Shown here in pieces: positions 28,045-39,434 of a DNA stretch of 64,000 bases. The DNA lies in NCBI GenBank assembly GCA_021396245.1, contig WNYE01000062.1:62001-126000 (forward strand). The letters are read 5' to 3'. Origin of the DNA: Sporothrix humicola (Eukaryota > Ascomycota > Sordariomycetes > Ophiostomatales > Ophiostomataceae). The translations under genes and the position numbers were made by a program. The first letter of the stretch is position 1, and every line of letters starts with the position of its first letter. Under the pieces are notes generated by a model, which was not told where the DNA came from, ran no database searches, and saw nothing but the letters and a program-made list of their open reading frames with translations.

Positions 28045-28567
28045 GGCTCTGGCTAAATTTACCACACTTTTGCTACGTCTACCACAAAAGACCCATAAAT
28101 TCCCCAATACAGCATTAGTGCGGTGACTTCGAGGCACAGGGGGCCAGAGGTCGACTTACAGCGAGCGACTTATAGCGATATGTAGCGACTTGTAACGACT
28201 TACAACGACTTACAGCGACTTACAGCGACTTACAGCGACTTACAGCAACTTACAGCGACTTACAGCGACTTACAGCGACTTACAACGTGAAAGGTCAACT
28301 TATCTTTTACGCAGTAAGTTAGCCTTTTACGCTGCCAATTAGCTTTCTGTGTTATAAAAATTGTTAACTTTTACGCTATAAGGAAATCGACCTTCTGCGT
28401 TGTAAGACTTTTTACGCTGTAAGTCGACCTTCTGCGCTGTAAGTTGACCACTGTAGGGAGGGAGAGACTTGTGGGATGGGTGGCGCTAGTCCGGATTTAT
28501 TACTACGGAATAGAGTGTGGTAAGATACTGTAAACATAACAAAAATGTGGTAGATTTAGCCGGAGCC
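28045..28567. mobile_element. Nested inverted-repeat element (MITE-like) with internal minisatellite
   Basis: Two 37-bp arms face each other: 28045-28081 and the reverse complement of 28531-28567. They match at 31 of 37 positions, and all six differences are C/T transitions. Inside them a perfect 15-bp inverted repeat (GGTCGACTTACAGCG at 28149-28163 and its complement at 28415-28429) encloses a run of roughly 13 copies of the 10-bp unit AGCGACTTAC (28158-28290) and an AT-rich centre. No reading frame for a transposase and no clear target-site duplication were found. It could be a non-autonomous element, a RIP-affected repeat or a foldback structure. The C/T differences are not in CpA context, which argues against simple RIP. 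Confidence 0.5.
28158..28290. repeat. 10-bp minisatellite, unit AGCGACTTAC
   Basis: About 13 near-perfect tandem copies with single-base variants such as AGCAACTTAC, ACAACGACTT and AGCGACTTGT. The complementary motif (CGCTGTAAGTCG) appears downstream at 28400-28445, so the transcript or single strand could fold back. Confidence 0.8.
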
Positions 28568-29624
28568 CATATTGATGGACGTGACTTAAATGGCCTAGAC
28601 TAGCCACCTTTCAGGGAGCCATTATAGTGCTTATTTCATAGACTTGTTGCTATGTTTAAGTTTATTGTAAGTGAGACGATGTAAATATGGCAATAAACAA
28701 ATGTGCGACCAGTTCATTTTTGTTTTAAGAATAATACGAAAGAAAGTAAGCAAGAAAGATAATATACATTTCCAAGGCAAACTGAGCATACGATAACTCC
28801 ACGACTTGTAACAGATATCATGTTTTGATTGTGCTTTTCTTCTGTCATTGATTGGGAGGGAAAAGAAAAGAAAAAAAATATATAAAAGGTACAAAAAGTT
28901 ATAGTAAAATAAAATGATAAAAAACAAAGAAGAAAAAGAATATCTGCAGTTTCTGTGATGATGCAGTCCAGATTAAAAGGTTACAGTCACCGGGAAAATC
29001 AAGGCTGGGCGCATTCTCATCCGATCATTCGTCTAAACCTTTGTTTTTATCGCGAGTTTTCTTTGCATCTTGTCACATTTCTCAGCAGTTCAACTTGCCT
29101 GAGTCACGGTTAATTGTGGCTTGCAGTAGTAGCCAGGTAGCTTACAAATGTTTTAGGATAAGCCGAAGCCAGGATGAGCAGGATGCATCCAGGAAACCAG
29201 GATCGTCGCACTGTTATCCCACCATCCGTTGTTAACGGAGTTTACGCCGGCATAGGCCCGCATTACGCTTTCGCATAATTTTGGGGACGGTATTCATTGC
29301 TGGATTGCTGGCCATTGCTGGTCATTGCTGGCTCGACTGACGCAACGCTGCATGAAAATGGGGGACAGACTACTCCGTACAGAAGGCGCGATCCACGCCA
29401 GCTCGAGCTGCGGGGCACATGTCTTACCTCCGTTGAGCGGAAAGCGGAGAGCTACCAGAGCTACGCGAGCTGTGACTCCCAGGATCGATTCCGAGAGATT
29501 TCAAGAGGTATTTAACAGACGTTGGCCGCGGCGATCTCGACAAAACAATTCCTGTCTTTTGTCAGTCAACCCCGCATCTCAACATCCCACTTACACCAAG
29601 TTACCACAACACCACCTCCCCACC
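28568..29624. other. AT-rich gene-free region and promoter of the aldo-keto reductase
   Basis: Long A/T-rich stretches from 28600 to 28960, without supported gene; a 98-codon minus-strand frame there is an artefact of base composition. From about 29320 the frame of the reductase is open upstream of its ATG but lacks any ATG in good context. Confidence 0.5.
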
Positions 29625-30665
29625 ATGGCCAAAGCTCGCATCATCCTCGGTCTCATGACCTTTGGTCCCGACACGGACAAGGGCGCTCGCGTCACCGATG
29701 TCGAGGACCTGAAGAAGGCGCTGGACGTCTTCCAGGGCTACGGCTACGACGAGGTCGACACGGCCCGCATCTACGTCGGCGGCCTGCAGGAGGGCTACAC
29801 GCGCCAGGCGGGCTGGAAGGAGCGCGGCCTGACGCTGGCTACCAAGGTGTATCCTGTGACGCCGGGTATCCACAAGCCCGCAACCATCACCGAGTACTTT
29901 GAAACGAGTCTGCGCGAGCTGGGCACGGACAGCGTCGACATCCTGTACCTGCACGCGGCGGACCGCAGCGTGCCCTTTGCGGAGACGCTCGAGGCGGTCG
30001 ACAAGCTGCACAAGGCTGGCAAGTTCAAGCGGCTGGGCCTGTCCAACTTTACCGCGTTCGAGGTAGCCGAGCTGGCCCTGACGGCCAAGTACAACGGCTG
30101 GGTCCGGCCCTCGATCTACCAGGGCATGTACAATGTGATCCTCCGCAGCATCGAGGCCGAGCTGATCCCCGCCTGCCGCCGTTACGGCCTCGACGTTGTC
30201 GTCTACAACCCCATCGCTGGCGGTTTGTTGTCGGGCAAGATTGCCAGTACCGATGCCAAGGACATCCCGACCGAGGGCCGCTACTCGGACAAGTTCAACA
30301 AGGGCGCCTCGCGCGCCCGCTACTGGCGCAACGGCACGTTTGCGGCCGTCGACGCGATGCGCGAGACCTCTGCCAAGCACGGCATCTCCATGATTGAGAT
30401 TGCGCTGCGCTGGCTGGTGCACCACAGCGCCCTCGATGTGTACGGCAAGCAGTACCACGACGGCATCATTATTGGCGCGTCGAGCCTGGCGCACCTCGAG
30501 TCGAACCTCAAGGACCTGGCCAAGGACCCGCTGCCACAGGAAATCCTGGACGAGGTCGATGCGGCGTGGCTGCTGGCCAAGGTCGACACGGCCCCGTACT
30601 GGCACCTGGACCTGAAGTACACCTACGACACCGAGAAGGAGCTCTTTGGCGAGGGCAAGAAGTGA
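29625..30665 (+). CDS. Aldo-keto reductase (aflatoxin aldehyde reductase-like)
   Basis: 346 aa from the ATG at 29625 in a strong CCACCATGG context; the open frame upstream is leader. The AKR tetrad is visible: Asp in DTARIY, Tyr in the same segment, Lys in ATKVYP and His in LHAADRS. It is followed by KFKRLGLSNF, YQGMYNVILRSIE and VYNPIAGGLLSGK, typical of the AKR7-like family. It should reduce aldehydes with NADPH. Convergent with the UTP30-like gene on the minus strand; no other pathway partner is apparent. Confidence 0.93.
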   Translation: MAKARIILGLMTFGPDTDKGARVTDVEDLKKALDVFQGYGYDEVDTARIYVGGLQEGYTRQAGWKERGLTLATKVYPVTPGIHKPATITEYFETSLRELGTDSVDILYLHAADRSVPFAETLEAVDKLHKAGKFKRLGLSNFTAFEVAELALTAKYNGWVRPSIYQGMYNVILRSIEAELIPACRRYGLDVVVYNPIAGGLLSGKIASTDAKDIPTEGRYSDKFNKGASRARYWRNGTFAAVDAMRETSAKHGISMIEIALRWLVHHSALDVYGKQYHDGIIIGASSLAHLESNLKDLAKDPLPQEILDEVDAAWLLAKVDTAPYWHLDLKYTYDTEKELFGEGKK

Positions 30666-30904
30666 GCTAGAACGGGGAGTAAATAAAACATAGTCATGGG
30701 ATAAGATTGAATGAAACAAGACCAACTTTTGATTGTTTATCGGTGCCTCGTCCTAATCTAAGCACGCCTGAAACGCCAGCAAATGTCAAGAAAGACAAAC
30801 AAGATGAAAGAAGAACGACAGCAAAAGAGAGAACAGAGAGACACAAGACAAAACTAAACAAACCCAATATGCAATCACCCCGTAGATCTCACACATCGCA
30901 ACGA

Positions 30905-32302
30905 TTAAATGCCCATTGCCTTCTTCGCCGCCTCCTTTTGCTTCCTCAGCTTCTCCTTGCTCGCCGCGATCTGCTTGTCCAGACCGCTGTCGTTGCTCTC
31001 GGGCACCTTGGTCTTCTTGGCTGGGCGGCTGTCCTTCTTGGCAGCCTTCTCCTCCTTCTTTTCGTCCTTGGTCTCCTCCTCCTTCTCCTCCGCCACGGCC
31101 TTGCGCTTCTTGCCCACGTTGGCCTTCTCCTTCTTGGCCGCCTGGCGCTCCTCAAACGCCTTGAGCTCCGCCGAGCCCTTCTTCAGCACGTCCTTGCTGC
31201 CCTCCAGCCACAGCTCGTCCGTCTGCCACACGGGCACCGCCATTGTACGCGGGCCCTTGAGGAACACCGACTTGACGTTGCTCCACCGCTGCGGCACGTA
31301 CTTGCCCACCACCTCGCGCGTCACCGCCTCGACATTGGCGGCCACATGTGCGGCGGGCCAGCCAGCGAGGCCGACTTTGATGGATGTGCTTTCGGAAGCG
31401 GACAGGTGCACAACGGCCGAGCCGATAGCCTTTTGGATCTCGGCGGCAATCTGGGCAGGCGTGCGTGCCGCCGCCAGAGCTGCGGCCACAGCCTCGGCCT
31501 GGTCCTCGGCGGCCATGGTGGCGTCGCCGTCGATCGTGGCGGCAGCCTTCTTCTTCTTCGGGGCAGCCACGCGCTTGCCGTCGGCACCGCGCGGCCGGCG
31601 CTTGGCCAGGACGACAGGGATGGGGCGCTTGACAGTCGTCTTGTAGAACGTCTTGCCCAGCGCCTTGGGCAGGCGGTTGATGATGCGGTCGTCACCCAAA
31701 AAGATATCGTGCTCGGCAAACAGCTTGCGCTGCGCCTCGTACGACTTGAACTTCTTCGTCAGGTGGTTGACGTCAATGACACGGGTGACGCGCTTGCGCA
31801 GCTCCACGGGGAAGGACTCGTCTTCGATCAGGTCCTTGAACGCCCGCTGGGGATCGGCCACGATCAGGCAGATGGTGGTGTCGTCGTCGGTGTTGAGCGC
31901 ATGCGGCACGGAGATCGTGTTGGGCTGGAGGCGGTTGGAGTCGAGGATGTGGCGCTTGGTGCCGATTGTCAGCCAGATGGGGGTCTCGGCGGCGCCCGTG
32001 GCCTCGCCGTCATCGCCGTCGTTGTCGTCGGCCGCAAACAGGTTGCGCTTGCCCGTCTTGGAGACATCTTCTTCGGCGGACTTCTTAATGTAGGCGAGGA
32101 GTGCCTTGGTGCCAGCAAGGACCTATAAAAGTGGAGGGTGGTCAGTCTTGTTCTCCTGTGGTTTTATGTTGTCGATTCTCGTTTCGTTCTCTCCTTGTCT
32201 ACCATCTCTTGTTCTCGAATGCCGCCTTCGTCTTACCTGCTTAGAGTCGAGCTGGGACTCGGGGAGCGTGTCCGCTCTTGTGACGGCTTTTGATTCAGCC
32301 AT
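30905..32302 (-). CDS. Ribosomal L1-domain protein, UTP30/CIC1-like ribosome biogenesis factor (two exons)
   Basis: Exon 1 is 32302-32237 (22 codons), intron 32236-32123 with GTAAGA donor and TATAG acceptor, exon 2 32122-30905; spliced length 427 aa. The L1 fold is recognisable by KRHILDSNRLQPNTISVPHAL, TICLIVADPQRAFKDLI and FKSYEAQRKLFAEHDIFLGDDRIINRLPKALGKTFYKTTVKRPIPV. The C-terminus is a long Lys/Glu/Ala-rich nucleolar-type tail. Relatives act in pre-60S or pre-40S assembly. The neighbouring spacer to the FHA gene is more than 2 kb. Confidence 0.88.
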
Positions 32303-34573
32303 TTTGTGAGGTGTGATTTGGGATGTGTTGTAACTTAGTCGTCTCCTCTGTAGTCTGTCGGGGTGCACGGCAACAGAAGATGTTGATTTGGAGGACAAAC
32401 AAAGTGTAGATGAAAGAAGCTTTACATTTGCGTTTTCCTCGAACTTTTTTTTGTGGGGCCTGCAAAAAGAGAGAGGCGGAAAAGCCAGCAGAAAAAATCT
32501 GGGATTCGTTTTTTCTGCCAGGCGGTGGACCCTACTTTTTCTGCCGTCCAGAAGCTGACAGAAGGCGGTGAGCCCTGACCAGTCGCCGAAAGGTGCTATG
32601 GCCAACAGCCTTGTCTAGGCGGGCCTAGCGTCTGCTGGCGACCTTCTGGACCAATCTGAGATGCGGAAAATAAAGGCGGTCTCACGCTTGGTCAACTTCT
32701 CTCAGTAGCTCGTCGTTCTCGATCGCGATCCACGCGACCGTTGTGCACGCAATGCGTGATCCTCTGAGACACGGCGAGAATCAGGAATGAAAAGTTAAAT
32801 TGAAAATGCTCCCTTTTTTCTAGAAGTCTCCCTTTTTCTTCCGTACGATCACAGCCTCTTTCTTTCTCGGCATCCAGAAGAAAGAAGACGGAAGGTGCGA
32901 TATCGGATACAGCGATGTCGTCCCAATTTGCCACTAAACGATCTTTTGTTTACTTGCACTTTTCTGCCGCCCGCACCTTCCCACTGTTGACGACAATATG
33001 TAATTGTCCGCACAGAACAGAAAGAACCCAATAAACCTTGGGATACGCTTTCCATTTTTATCCATGCGTACGAATGGAGCACCAGCCGCCCCTTGATAGT
33101 TGCAGACCTGCAGCCCGACCTGCAATGTCTTAAACTCTGCCCTTCAAGGGACAATGTACAAAAGTACAGAGAACGCACTGCACATTTAATGCAGGCGAAC
33201 AGCTGGGTCCCTCTCCTCAAATTGACCTGCCAAAGCAGCCAAACGTCGAGCCATTCAGAACGCGACAGGACAGGGTGCATCGGGTCAGGGCGGCTAAAAG
33301 GCGACTTGCTCTCTCTCCAAAAGCTGGATGGATGAGGGACAGTGGGCAGGTGGGGTCGTGACGCGCTTCGCTCCTGCTTCAAACGAGCAGCACCACCATG
33401 CGCGGTTTCCTTGGTTCGATGCATTTCAAATTTGGCAGGAACAGAATTTGGAAGGTTCGGGAAAGAACAAGGGGGTCATTGTTTGAAAAGAGAAAGAACT
33501 CACCGAGCTGACAAAATATCTACATCCAAAATCATGACAGAAGAAAACACACGTGAAATCAATTCAATCAGCCTCGCCAGCCTGGTTTCCACTGATTACA
33601 CGCGACACAGCTGATGGCCCGCTTACACGCTCGGTTTTGAGAAGGAGGAGCTGTCAGGGCCCAAGGTGTTACAGCGGTACGCGGTGCGCTGGAGCAATCT
33701 CGTGTAGGTGACGTGAGGCGCTAAGCTCCAGCGGCCTGTCCACTATATGGACGCGTCCAGGCCCTGGAAGTTAGTGGTACCCCGCCCTGAATGCCCCTAA
33801 AATCAGAAACGCCACAGCCCTGTACACTGCCACATGCTCCTGCCGCGCTGGAGACAGCGCGCCAAAACGCCAATAACGCCAACGCGCTTTCTTCTTTCGG
33901 GACTGTAACGAGAAACTCTCGCGCGTCGTTCCCACTCCACAGGGAAATAACGAGTTGACCGCGTCTTAAATAGCGAAACCTCCCTTTTTCATATTTTCTC
34001 TCTCTCTCCAACGCAAACCCGACCTGGTCGACCATTCTGGCCTCTCTTTTGACGACCGACATTTCTATTTTCAGTTTCTTTCTCTTCTCTGTGACGTCGA
34101 GAACGAACAACCCATCTTTGCCAGCATCTAGCCTCACGATCTCGCCTCATCGACTGACCAGCGACCTCTCTCTCTACGAAATCAACTCGCCTCACAACTT
34201 ACACGCAAAACGCGGTGCACTCAAAAAACGCACAACCACGAACATTCCACGACAACAAAAAATCCCCACCAAAGCTCCTCTTCTGCAAACGCGACCAAAA
34301 TTTCGACATTAATTTTTCTTTCTTCGTGGCCAACCTGGGATAGCTCTTCTTTCCTTTGCTTCACATATCCTTTGTTGCTCCTCTCTCTCATTGCCTCACT
34401 GCATCTTCTCTCTTTGATATTCCTATTCCCTCGCCGTTTGCTCTACCTTTTGTCCCGCTTCCCTCCCGGTCATGCCCCGGCCAATTCGGTAGCCTTTCGA
34501 CATATCCTGCAGTGAACTTTACTTCTTCGTTCCCTATTCCCTCTTTCTTTCCGTCATATCACATCCAATATCA
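32303..34573. other. Long divergent intergenic region, UTP30-like and FHA genes
   Basis: About 2.3 kb without supported genes. The part next to the FHA gene (34000-34573) is pyrimidine-rich and reads like a long 5' leader. An ACGCGT motif is at 33751-33756. No repeat or RNA gene is evident. Confidence 0.5.
33751..33756. promoter_or_regulatory. MCB-type ACGCGT motif upstream of the FHA gene
   Basis: One perfect ACGCGT, the Mlu I cell-cycle box bound by MBF in yeasts, about 820 bp before the ATG of the TOS4-like gene and near other CGCG clusters. TOS4/PLM2 are G1/S targets in budding yeast. Whether this copy acts in this organism is inference. Confidence 0.35.
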
Positions 34574-36601
34574 ATGGGCTCTCCTCTCGGGAGCAAGGCC
34601 TCGGAGCCTTCTCTCCCCCAGGTCGCCGGCGTCAAACGCCCGGCCCCTTCCCTCCTCCCCGCCTTTGAACCTCTCTCCTCCTCGCCCGGCCTGCCGCGTC
34701 TGATCAAGAAAGCCCGCAACAACGCGTCCGGCTCCAACTCGCAAAATGCCTATGCAAAGTACCCCACGCCTGTGCCCACGTCCAGCACGGGCATCCTGTC
34801 CTCGTCGCCACCAGCGGCATCAGCACGCGTCCTCGGATTAGGATTAGGGTCAGGATTGGGGGCAGGACTGGACTCAAGACCCGCCCGCCCAGCCCTGCAG
34901 CGGACCCTGTCGACCGCCACGGAACGGACACCACTCGGCTCCGTCCCCTCGATTGAGCTCAACGAGAACGGCGAGACCCTGCTGATGGGCCGCTCCAGCA
35001 ACTCGTCCCACTACCAGCTCTCCGCCAACCGCCTCATCAGCCGCGTCCACGCCAAGGCACGGTACATTCCGTCAACGGGGCCCCTGGAGCCGAATAAGGT
35101 CGAGATTGTGTGCTGCGGGTGGAACGGCCTCAAGCTGCACTGCCAGGGCCGGACCTGGGACCTCAGCAAGGGCGACACGTTTACGAGCGAGACGGAGAAC
35201 GCCGAGCTCATGATGGACGTCCAGGACGCGCGTGTCCGCATCCAGTGGCCTAAGAAGTCGTCGGGTGCCTCGGATGCGCTGGCCAACCTCTCCGATTCGT
35301 CGTGGGACTCGCCGCGGTCTGCACGCGTTGCCAGCCGGCATAACAATATCGGTGGTGGAAACGCGCCTGGTGCTCCTGGTGGATCTGCTCTGCAGTCCAG
35401 CCCGCTCCGGAGAGCCGCCCGCATTGCCTCGCCCGAGAGCCCGACCCCCGCCGGCATTCCTGTGTCTGGTGCCAGCCTGCAGGCCCTGCTGTCCCAGCAC
35501 ATGGTCAGCGACGACGAAGACGACCTTGACGACAGCGGCCCGGCCATCCAGATCTATGAGGATGCCAACAGCGAGGACGAGCCCGAGCTGCCCAAGCAGG
35601 ACGCACGCGCCGGTGTCAGCTTTGCCACTGAGCTCGCCGACAGCTTCTCCAGTGATCTTAGCGAAATCCACTCGGACGACGAAGACGTGAACGACAATGA
35701 CAACGACAACGACAGCAGCCAGAACGACGAGGACGCCGAGAACCCGGACGAGGAGAACGACCCGATCGTGCACTCGTTTGGCCCCTTTGGCGCCAACCTA
35801 GCCGACCGCCTCGCCTCCTTCTCGACAAACAGCCCCAAGGTCGGCGTCGTCGGCCGCCCGCCGCTGAGTCGTATCCCGTCGGCCGATGGCTCCATCACTT
35901 CGTTTGGCTCCGCCGACGCGGCTGCCGAGGGCGACTCGATCCACGTCAAGGTCAAGAACGCCATGCGGCCGTCAACGCCCACCGGCTCGGGCATCCCTCT
36001 GGCGGATCCCAACCGCTCAGCAGAGGGTGTCGGTCTGGGTATTTCTGTCGCTCCTCAGGAAGACGTCCAAGAACCCGCTCCCGTCGAAATCAGCAGCAAC
36101 GTCGACGTCGAGACGGTCCGGAATCACTTGATCAACCAGCTCGCATTCTCGCGCCTCTCGTCGAGCCCGTTGTCGACTATCATGAACAACCTGCCGGCCG
36201 AAGAGCGCCGCGACCTGACGACGGACGCGCTGCGCTTCATCATCGAGGGCACGGCCTGTGTGGGCGTGATCAAGCGCCAGGGCAAGGATGCGGCCGGCAA
36301 GGCGCTGGAGAGCGAGTACTACTATGTGTCGGACATGGACGACGACATGTCGCGGCGGTCGGTGGTGGACGGTCTGCGCAAGCCGAGCCTGCGCAACTGC
36401 CGGAAACAGCACAAGGTATGTTTGACGAGAATAAAAATGTGGATGAGAGGAAGAAGAAAAGGAGGCGTGAAAAAGAAAGGTGCCGATGAGATGAGGTTGA
36501 AATGTGGGGTTGGATAGGCAGAAGCGCCAAATTGGGAACCATCCTGACTAACACCGCTTCTCTCGCAGCAATACTACTGGAAGCGCCCACGCACCCCATA
36601 G
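34574..36601 (+). CDS. FHA-domain protein, TOS4/PLM2-like chromatin or transcription regulator (two exons)
   Basis: Exon 34574-36415, intron 36416-36568 (GTATGT donor, CTCGCAG acceptor), final exon 36569-36601 coding only 10 residues (QYYWKRPRTP) before TAG; 624 aa. The FHA domain starts near residue 134 (ETLLMGRSSNSSHYQLSANRLISRVHAKARYI) and has the conserved GR, S/H and SRxH residues for phosphothreonine binding. The middle is acidic and low-complexity (DNDNDND), and the C-terminus is basic. The fungal TOS4-type proteins bind chromatin and act at G1/S and in checkpoint signalling. Without the last intron the frame would run on into unrelated sequence, so the short terminal exon is preferred. 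Confidence 0.8.
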
Positions 36602-38277
36602 TCGATGAAATCGACATCAAAATCAACAAAAAATCTACAAAACTCACCAAAAAAAAAATACAACAACCCCAATTCCCAGATCTTCCGTTTTCGACTTTCT
36701 TGTTCATACACTTTTCTTACTCACTTTTTTCTCTAATAACGACAAATCTGCTGCGAAGACTATACCCTTCTTTTGCACCATGTTTTGTTGTGGGAGGGCT
36801 TTCTCTGTTCTTGCTTCTGTCTGTTTTCACTGGTTCCTTGTCTGCTTTTGCTCCCTGCATAGCCTGCGGCGTCTCGCGTTTGTGTACTTTATTGCATCTT
36901 CTTGTCACTTTTTTACTCTTCTCTTTCTCTCTGTGTCATCCTTGGGCGGCTATTTCTTGCTACTTTTTTCTCAAGGTTTATTTCTACTGTTATTTTCTCA
37001 CGGACGGTTGGCCAAGGAGAAGGAGGCCCGTTGACGAGGCTGGATGGGCAGCAGGCTGTACGCTAGGAAGCAGAAAATGATCGTGAGATACCGATCCCAT
37101 GGTGATAGGAGGAGAAAATAAACACCTTTAACAACATGCTTCTTTCCCGTAAATGAACCTTTTGATGTAGATTTTGGCTATTTGAACGGTATCAATAAAG
37201 TGACATTTCGTACGATGTTCGGTGTAGTCTGTCACTGCTCCCGGATGGTTCTTGGCCTTATCAAGAGCAAGGCCATAGTCGACGTAGGTCTATGTTCTAC
37301 TACAACATACACGAAAGGAAACTAAATCGATATAAAAAAGCGTCTGTTTAAATATTTATCCTTATTTATGATTGTTTTATTCTATGTTAATTTTATTTGC
37401 GATTTTTTGAACGAGAAATCTTTTTAAAATTATTCTTTTTCATGTTGAATAGAAAATAAATAAATAAAAACGATGTAGAAGAAGACATGGTTTTGTAACT
37501 CCTGCCAAACATGCTCATAGTTGTTTTCTTTCTATTTTCCAATCATCAAGAGCTCACCGGGCATCTACTTTCAAAGCACCGATACTAAGTCTTTGGATTA
37601 TCTCTATCCAGCAAACGCTTTCACTGCAACATTGAAGCTGATGCGCGTGAGATTCTCACGTCTCACGCACCCGCAAAAGCCAATTGCTCCTCCGCTCCGC
37701 ATATCCCCACCGCCGGAGGTCTGTCCTTTGCTAGGAGAATCTAGCGGTCTTACTCTGAGCTTTGGTTTGTCGACATTCGATTTATGAAGTTTTGAATTGC
37801 ATCGCGACAACCGTTTTGTTTGCCAGTCTGGCGCAACGTCGTAGAAAGTGCCTGAAAAGGAAATCGTAGCGAAGCAATAGAAAAAGGTGGGGCCGTTTCC
37901 ACCAGCACCAGTTCTCCAGTCGTTTTTGTTAGCAATTTGGGCCATTTGTTAGCGACCGCGAAACTTGTGCCTCGGCGATCGACGCCGTGGGGTTGCGTTT
38001 CTCTGTGCTGAAATGGTGGTTTCCTCCGCACCGGGGAAGGGACAGAAAGAAGCAAGCTCGCAAGCATGTGCAGGGGCGGGTCACCTCCAAGTCCCAAGCT
38101 AGGGGGATAAAGTTGAACGCGACCTCGTAAATTGAGGAGAGCTCTTTCCTCCGAATGCACCTTTTTTTTTCTCGTTCGTACTTTCTTTGAAACTCTTCTC
38201 GATTGTTCTCCTTTTCTGCTTTCTTTTCTTTTTCTTCTTGCTCATCGCCCAGCATCGCCATTTCGAATCGCATTAGT
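36602..38277. other. AT-rich intergenic region
   Basis: 3' region of the FHA gene and promoter of the AYR1-like gene. Very AT-rich from 37320 to 37470; no supported gene or repeat. Confidence 0.5.
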
Positions 38278-38358
38278 ATGGCATCACCTGCATCTCCACC
38301 GACCTTGAATAGCGCATCCTACACAACCCTTAAACCTACGCCTACCACGACAAACATC

Positions 38359-39434
38359 ATGGCGCTCGTTCCTCGCACCGGACAAAAGTCCGTCCTGATC
38401 ACTGGGTATGTTGTCGAGCTTTAAGCAAGCAAATATGCACATCTGAACGACGTCATGCTAACACCTGCAGCTGCACGCCTGGCGGCATTGGCCATGCTAT
38501 CGCAGAAGAGTTCCACGCCAAGGGTAGGTGATGCGCCCAGATGAACCTCTACCCAGAGAATGCGCTTTTGCGTCTCGGAACAAAATTAACCCATGCGCCT
38601 CTAGGCCTCTTTGTTATTGCGACCGCGCGCCGCCCGGAAGTGCTCAAGGACCTCGAGGCCAAGGGCATTGCCGCCGTACAGCTCGACGTCACCGACAAGG
38701 ACTCCATTGCCCAGTGCAAGGAAGAGGTGTCCAAGCTGACGGGCGGCAAGCTCGACTACCTCGTGAACAACGCGGGCCGCACGCACACGGTCCCCGCCAC
38801 CGACCTCGACGTCGACGAGATCCGCGCCACGTTCGAGACCAACGTCTTTGGCGTCATGGCCATGTGCAAGGCGTTTGTGACGCTGCTCATCAACGCGCGC
38901 GGCCTGATTATCAACATTGCCTCGCTGTCGGCCACCATGCCCTACGTGTTTGGGTCGTCCTACTGCGCCTCCAAGGGCGCCGTCGTATCGTACTCGCGCT
39001 GTCTGCGCCAGGAGCTGCGGCCGTTTGGCGTTAGGGTTACGGTCGTCATGGCCGGCACCGTCAAGTCCAACATTGCCAACAAGGTGCTGCCGCTCGTGCC
39101 TGGCTCGCTGTACGAGCCTGTGGCCGACCTGTACGCGCGCCGCCAGGTCTACAGCCAAACCAACAAGACCATGGACACGGCCGTGTTTGCGCGCCAGGTC
39201 GTCAGCAACGCTCTGCGCCCCGAGGTTCCCTTGCTGCTTAGGTCATGGTTTGGTCGCCGCGACTGGTTCTGGGTCGGCGGCATGTCGACGATCGTCTGGC
39301 TGGGCACGATCCTGGGCGAGTGGATCGGGGACATGGGCGCGTGGCGGACGTTTGGCCTGCAGAAGCTCAAGGACCATCTGGTGGCAAAGCGCAAGGCCAA
39401 GGAGGTAGCAGAGAAGGACGTGAAAGCTGCGTAG
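38359..39434 (+). CDS. Short-chain dehydrogenase, 1-acyl-DHAP reductase-like (AYR1 family, three exons)
   Basis: Exons 38359-38405, 38471-38523 and 38605-39434; the introns of 65 and 81 bp have GTATGT and GTAGGT donors, and the spliced frame gives 309 aa. The junctions restore the NADPH-binding glycine motif ITGCTPGGIGHAIAEEF. The NAG of LVNNAGRT and the catalytic Ser (NIASLSA) and YCASK are present. A hydrophobic segment (WFWVGGMSTIVWLGTILGEW) near the C-terminus suits membrane or lipid-droplet attachment, as in yeast AYR1. A second in-frame ATG at 38278 would add 27 residues rich in Thr/Ser/Pro and cannot be excluded. Confidence 0.88.

Noticed and set aside
28045..28567. Classical RIP as the cause of the arm differences
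   Set aside because: All differences are C/T, but none is in the CpA context that RIP prefers; kept only as a possibility.
28631..28927. Hydrophobic minus-strand frame of 98 codons
   Set aside because: Made of Phe/Leu/Tyr/Lys codons expected from AT-rich DNA; no signal for a real membrane protein.
30707..32128. 473-codon plus-strand frame opposite the UTP30-like gene
   Set aside because: Leu/Gly/Arg-rich shadow of the minus-strand Lys/Glu/Ala-rich coding sequence; no ATG-supported protein family.
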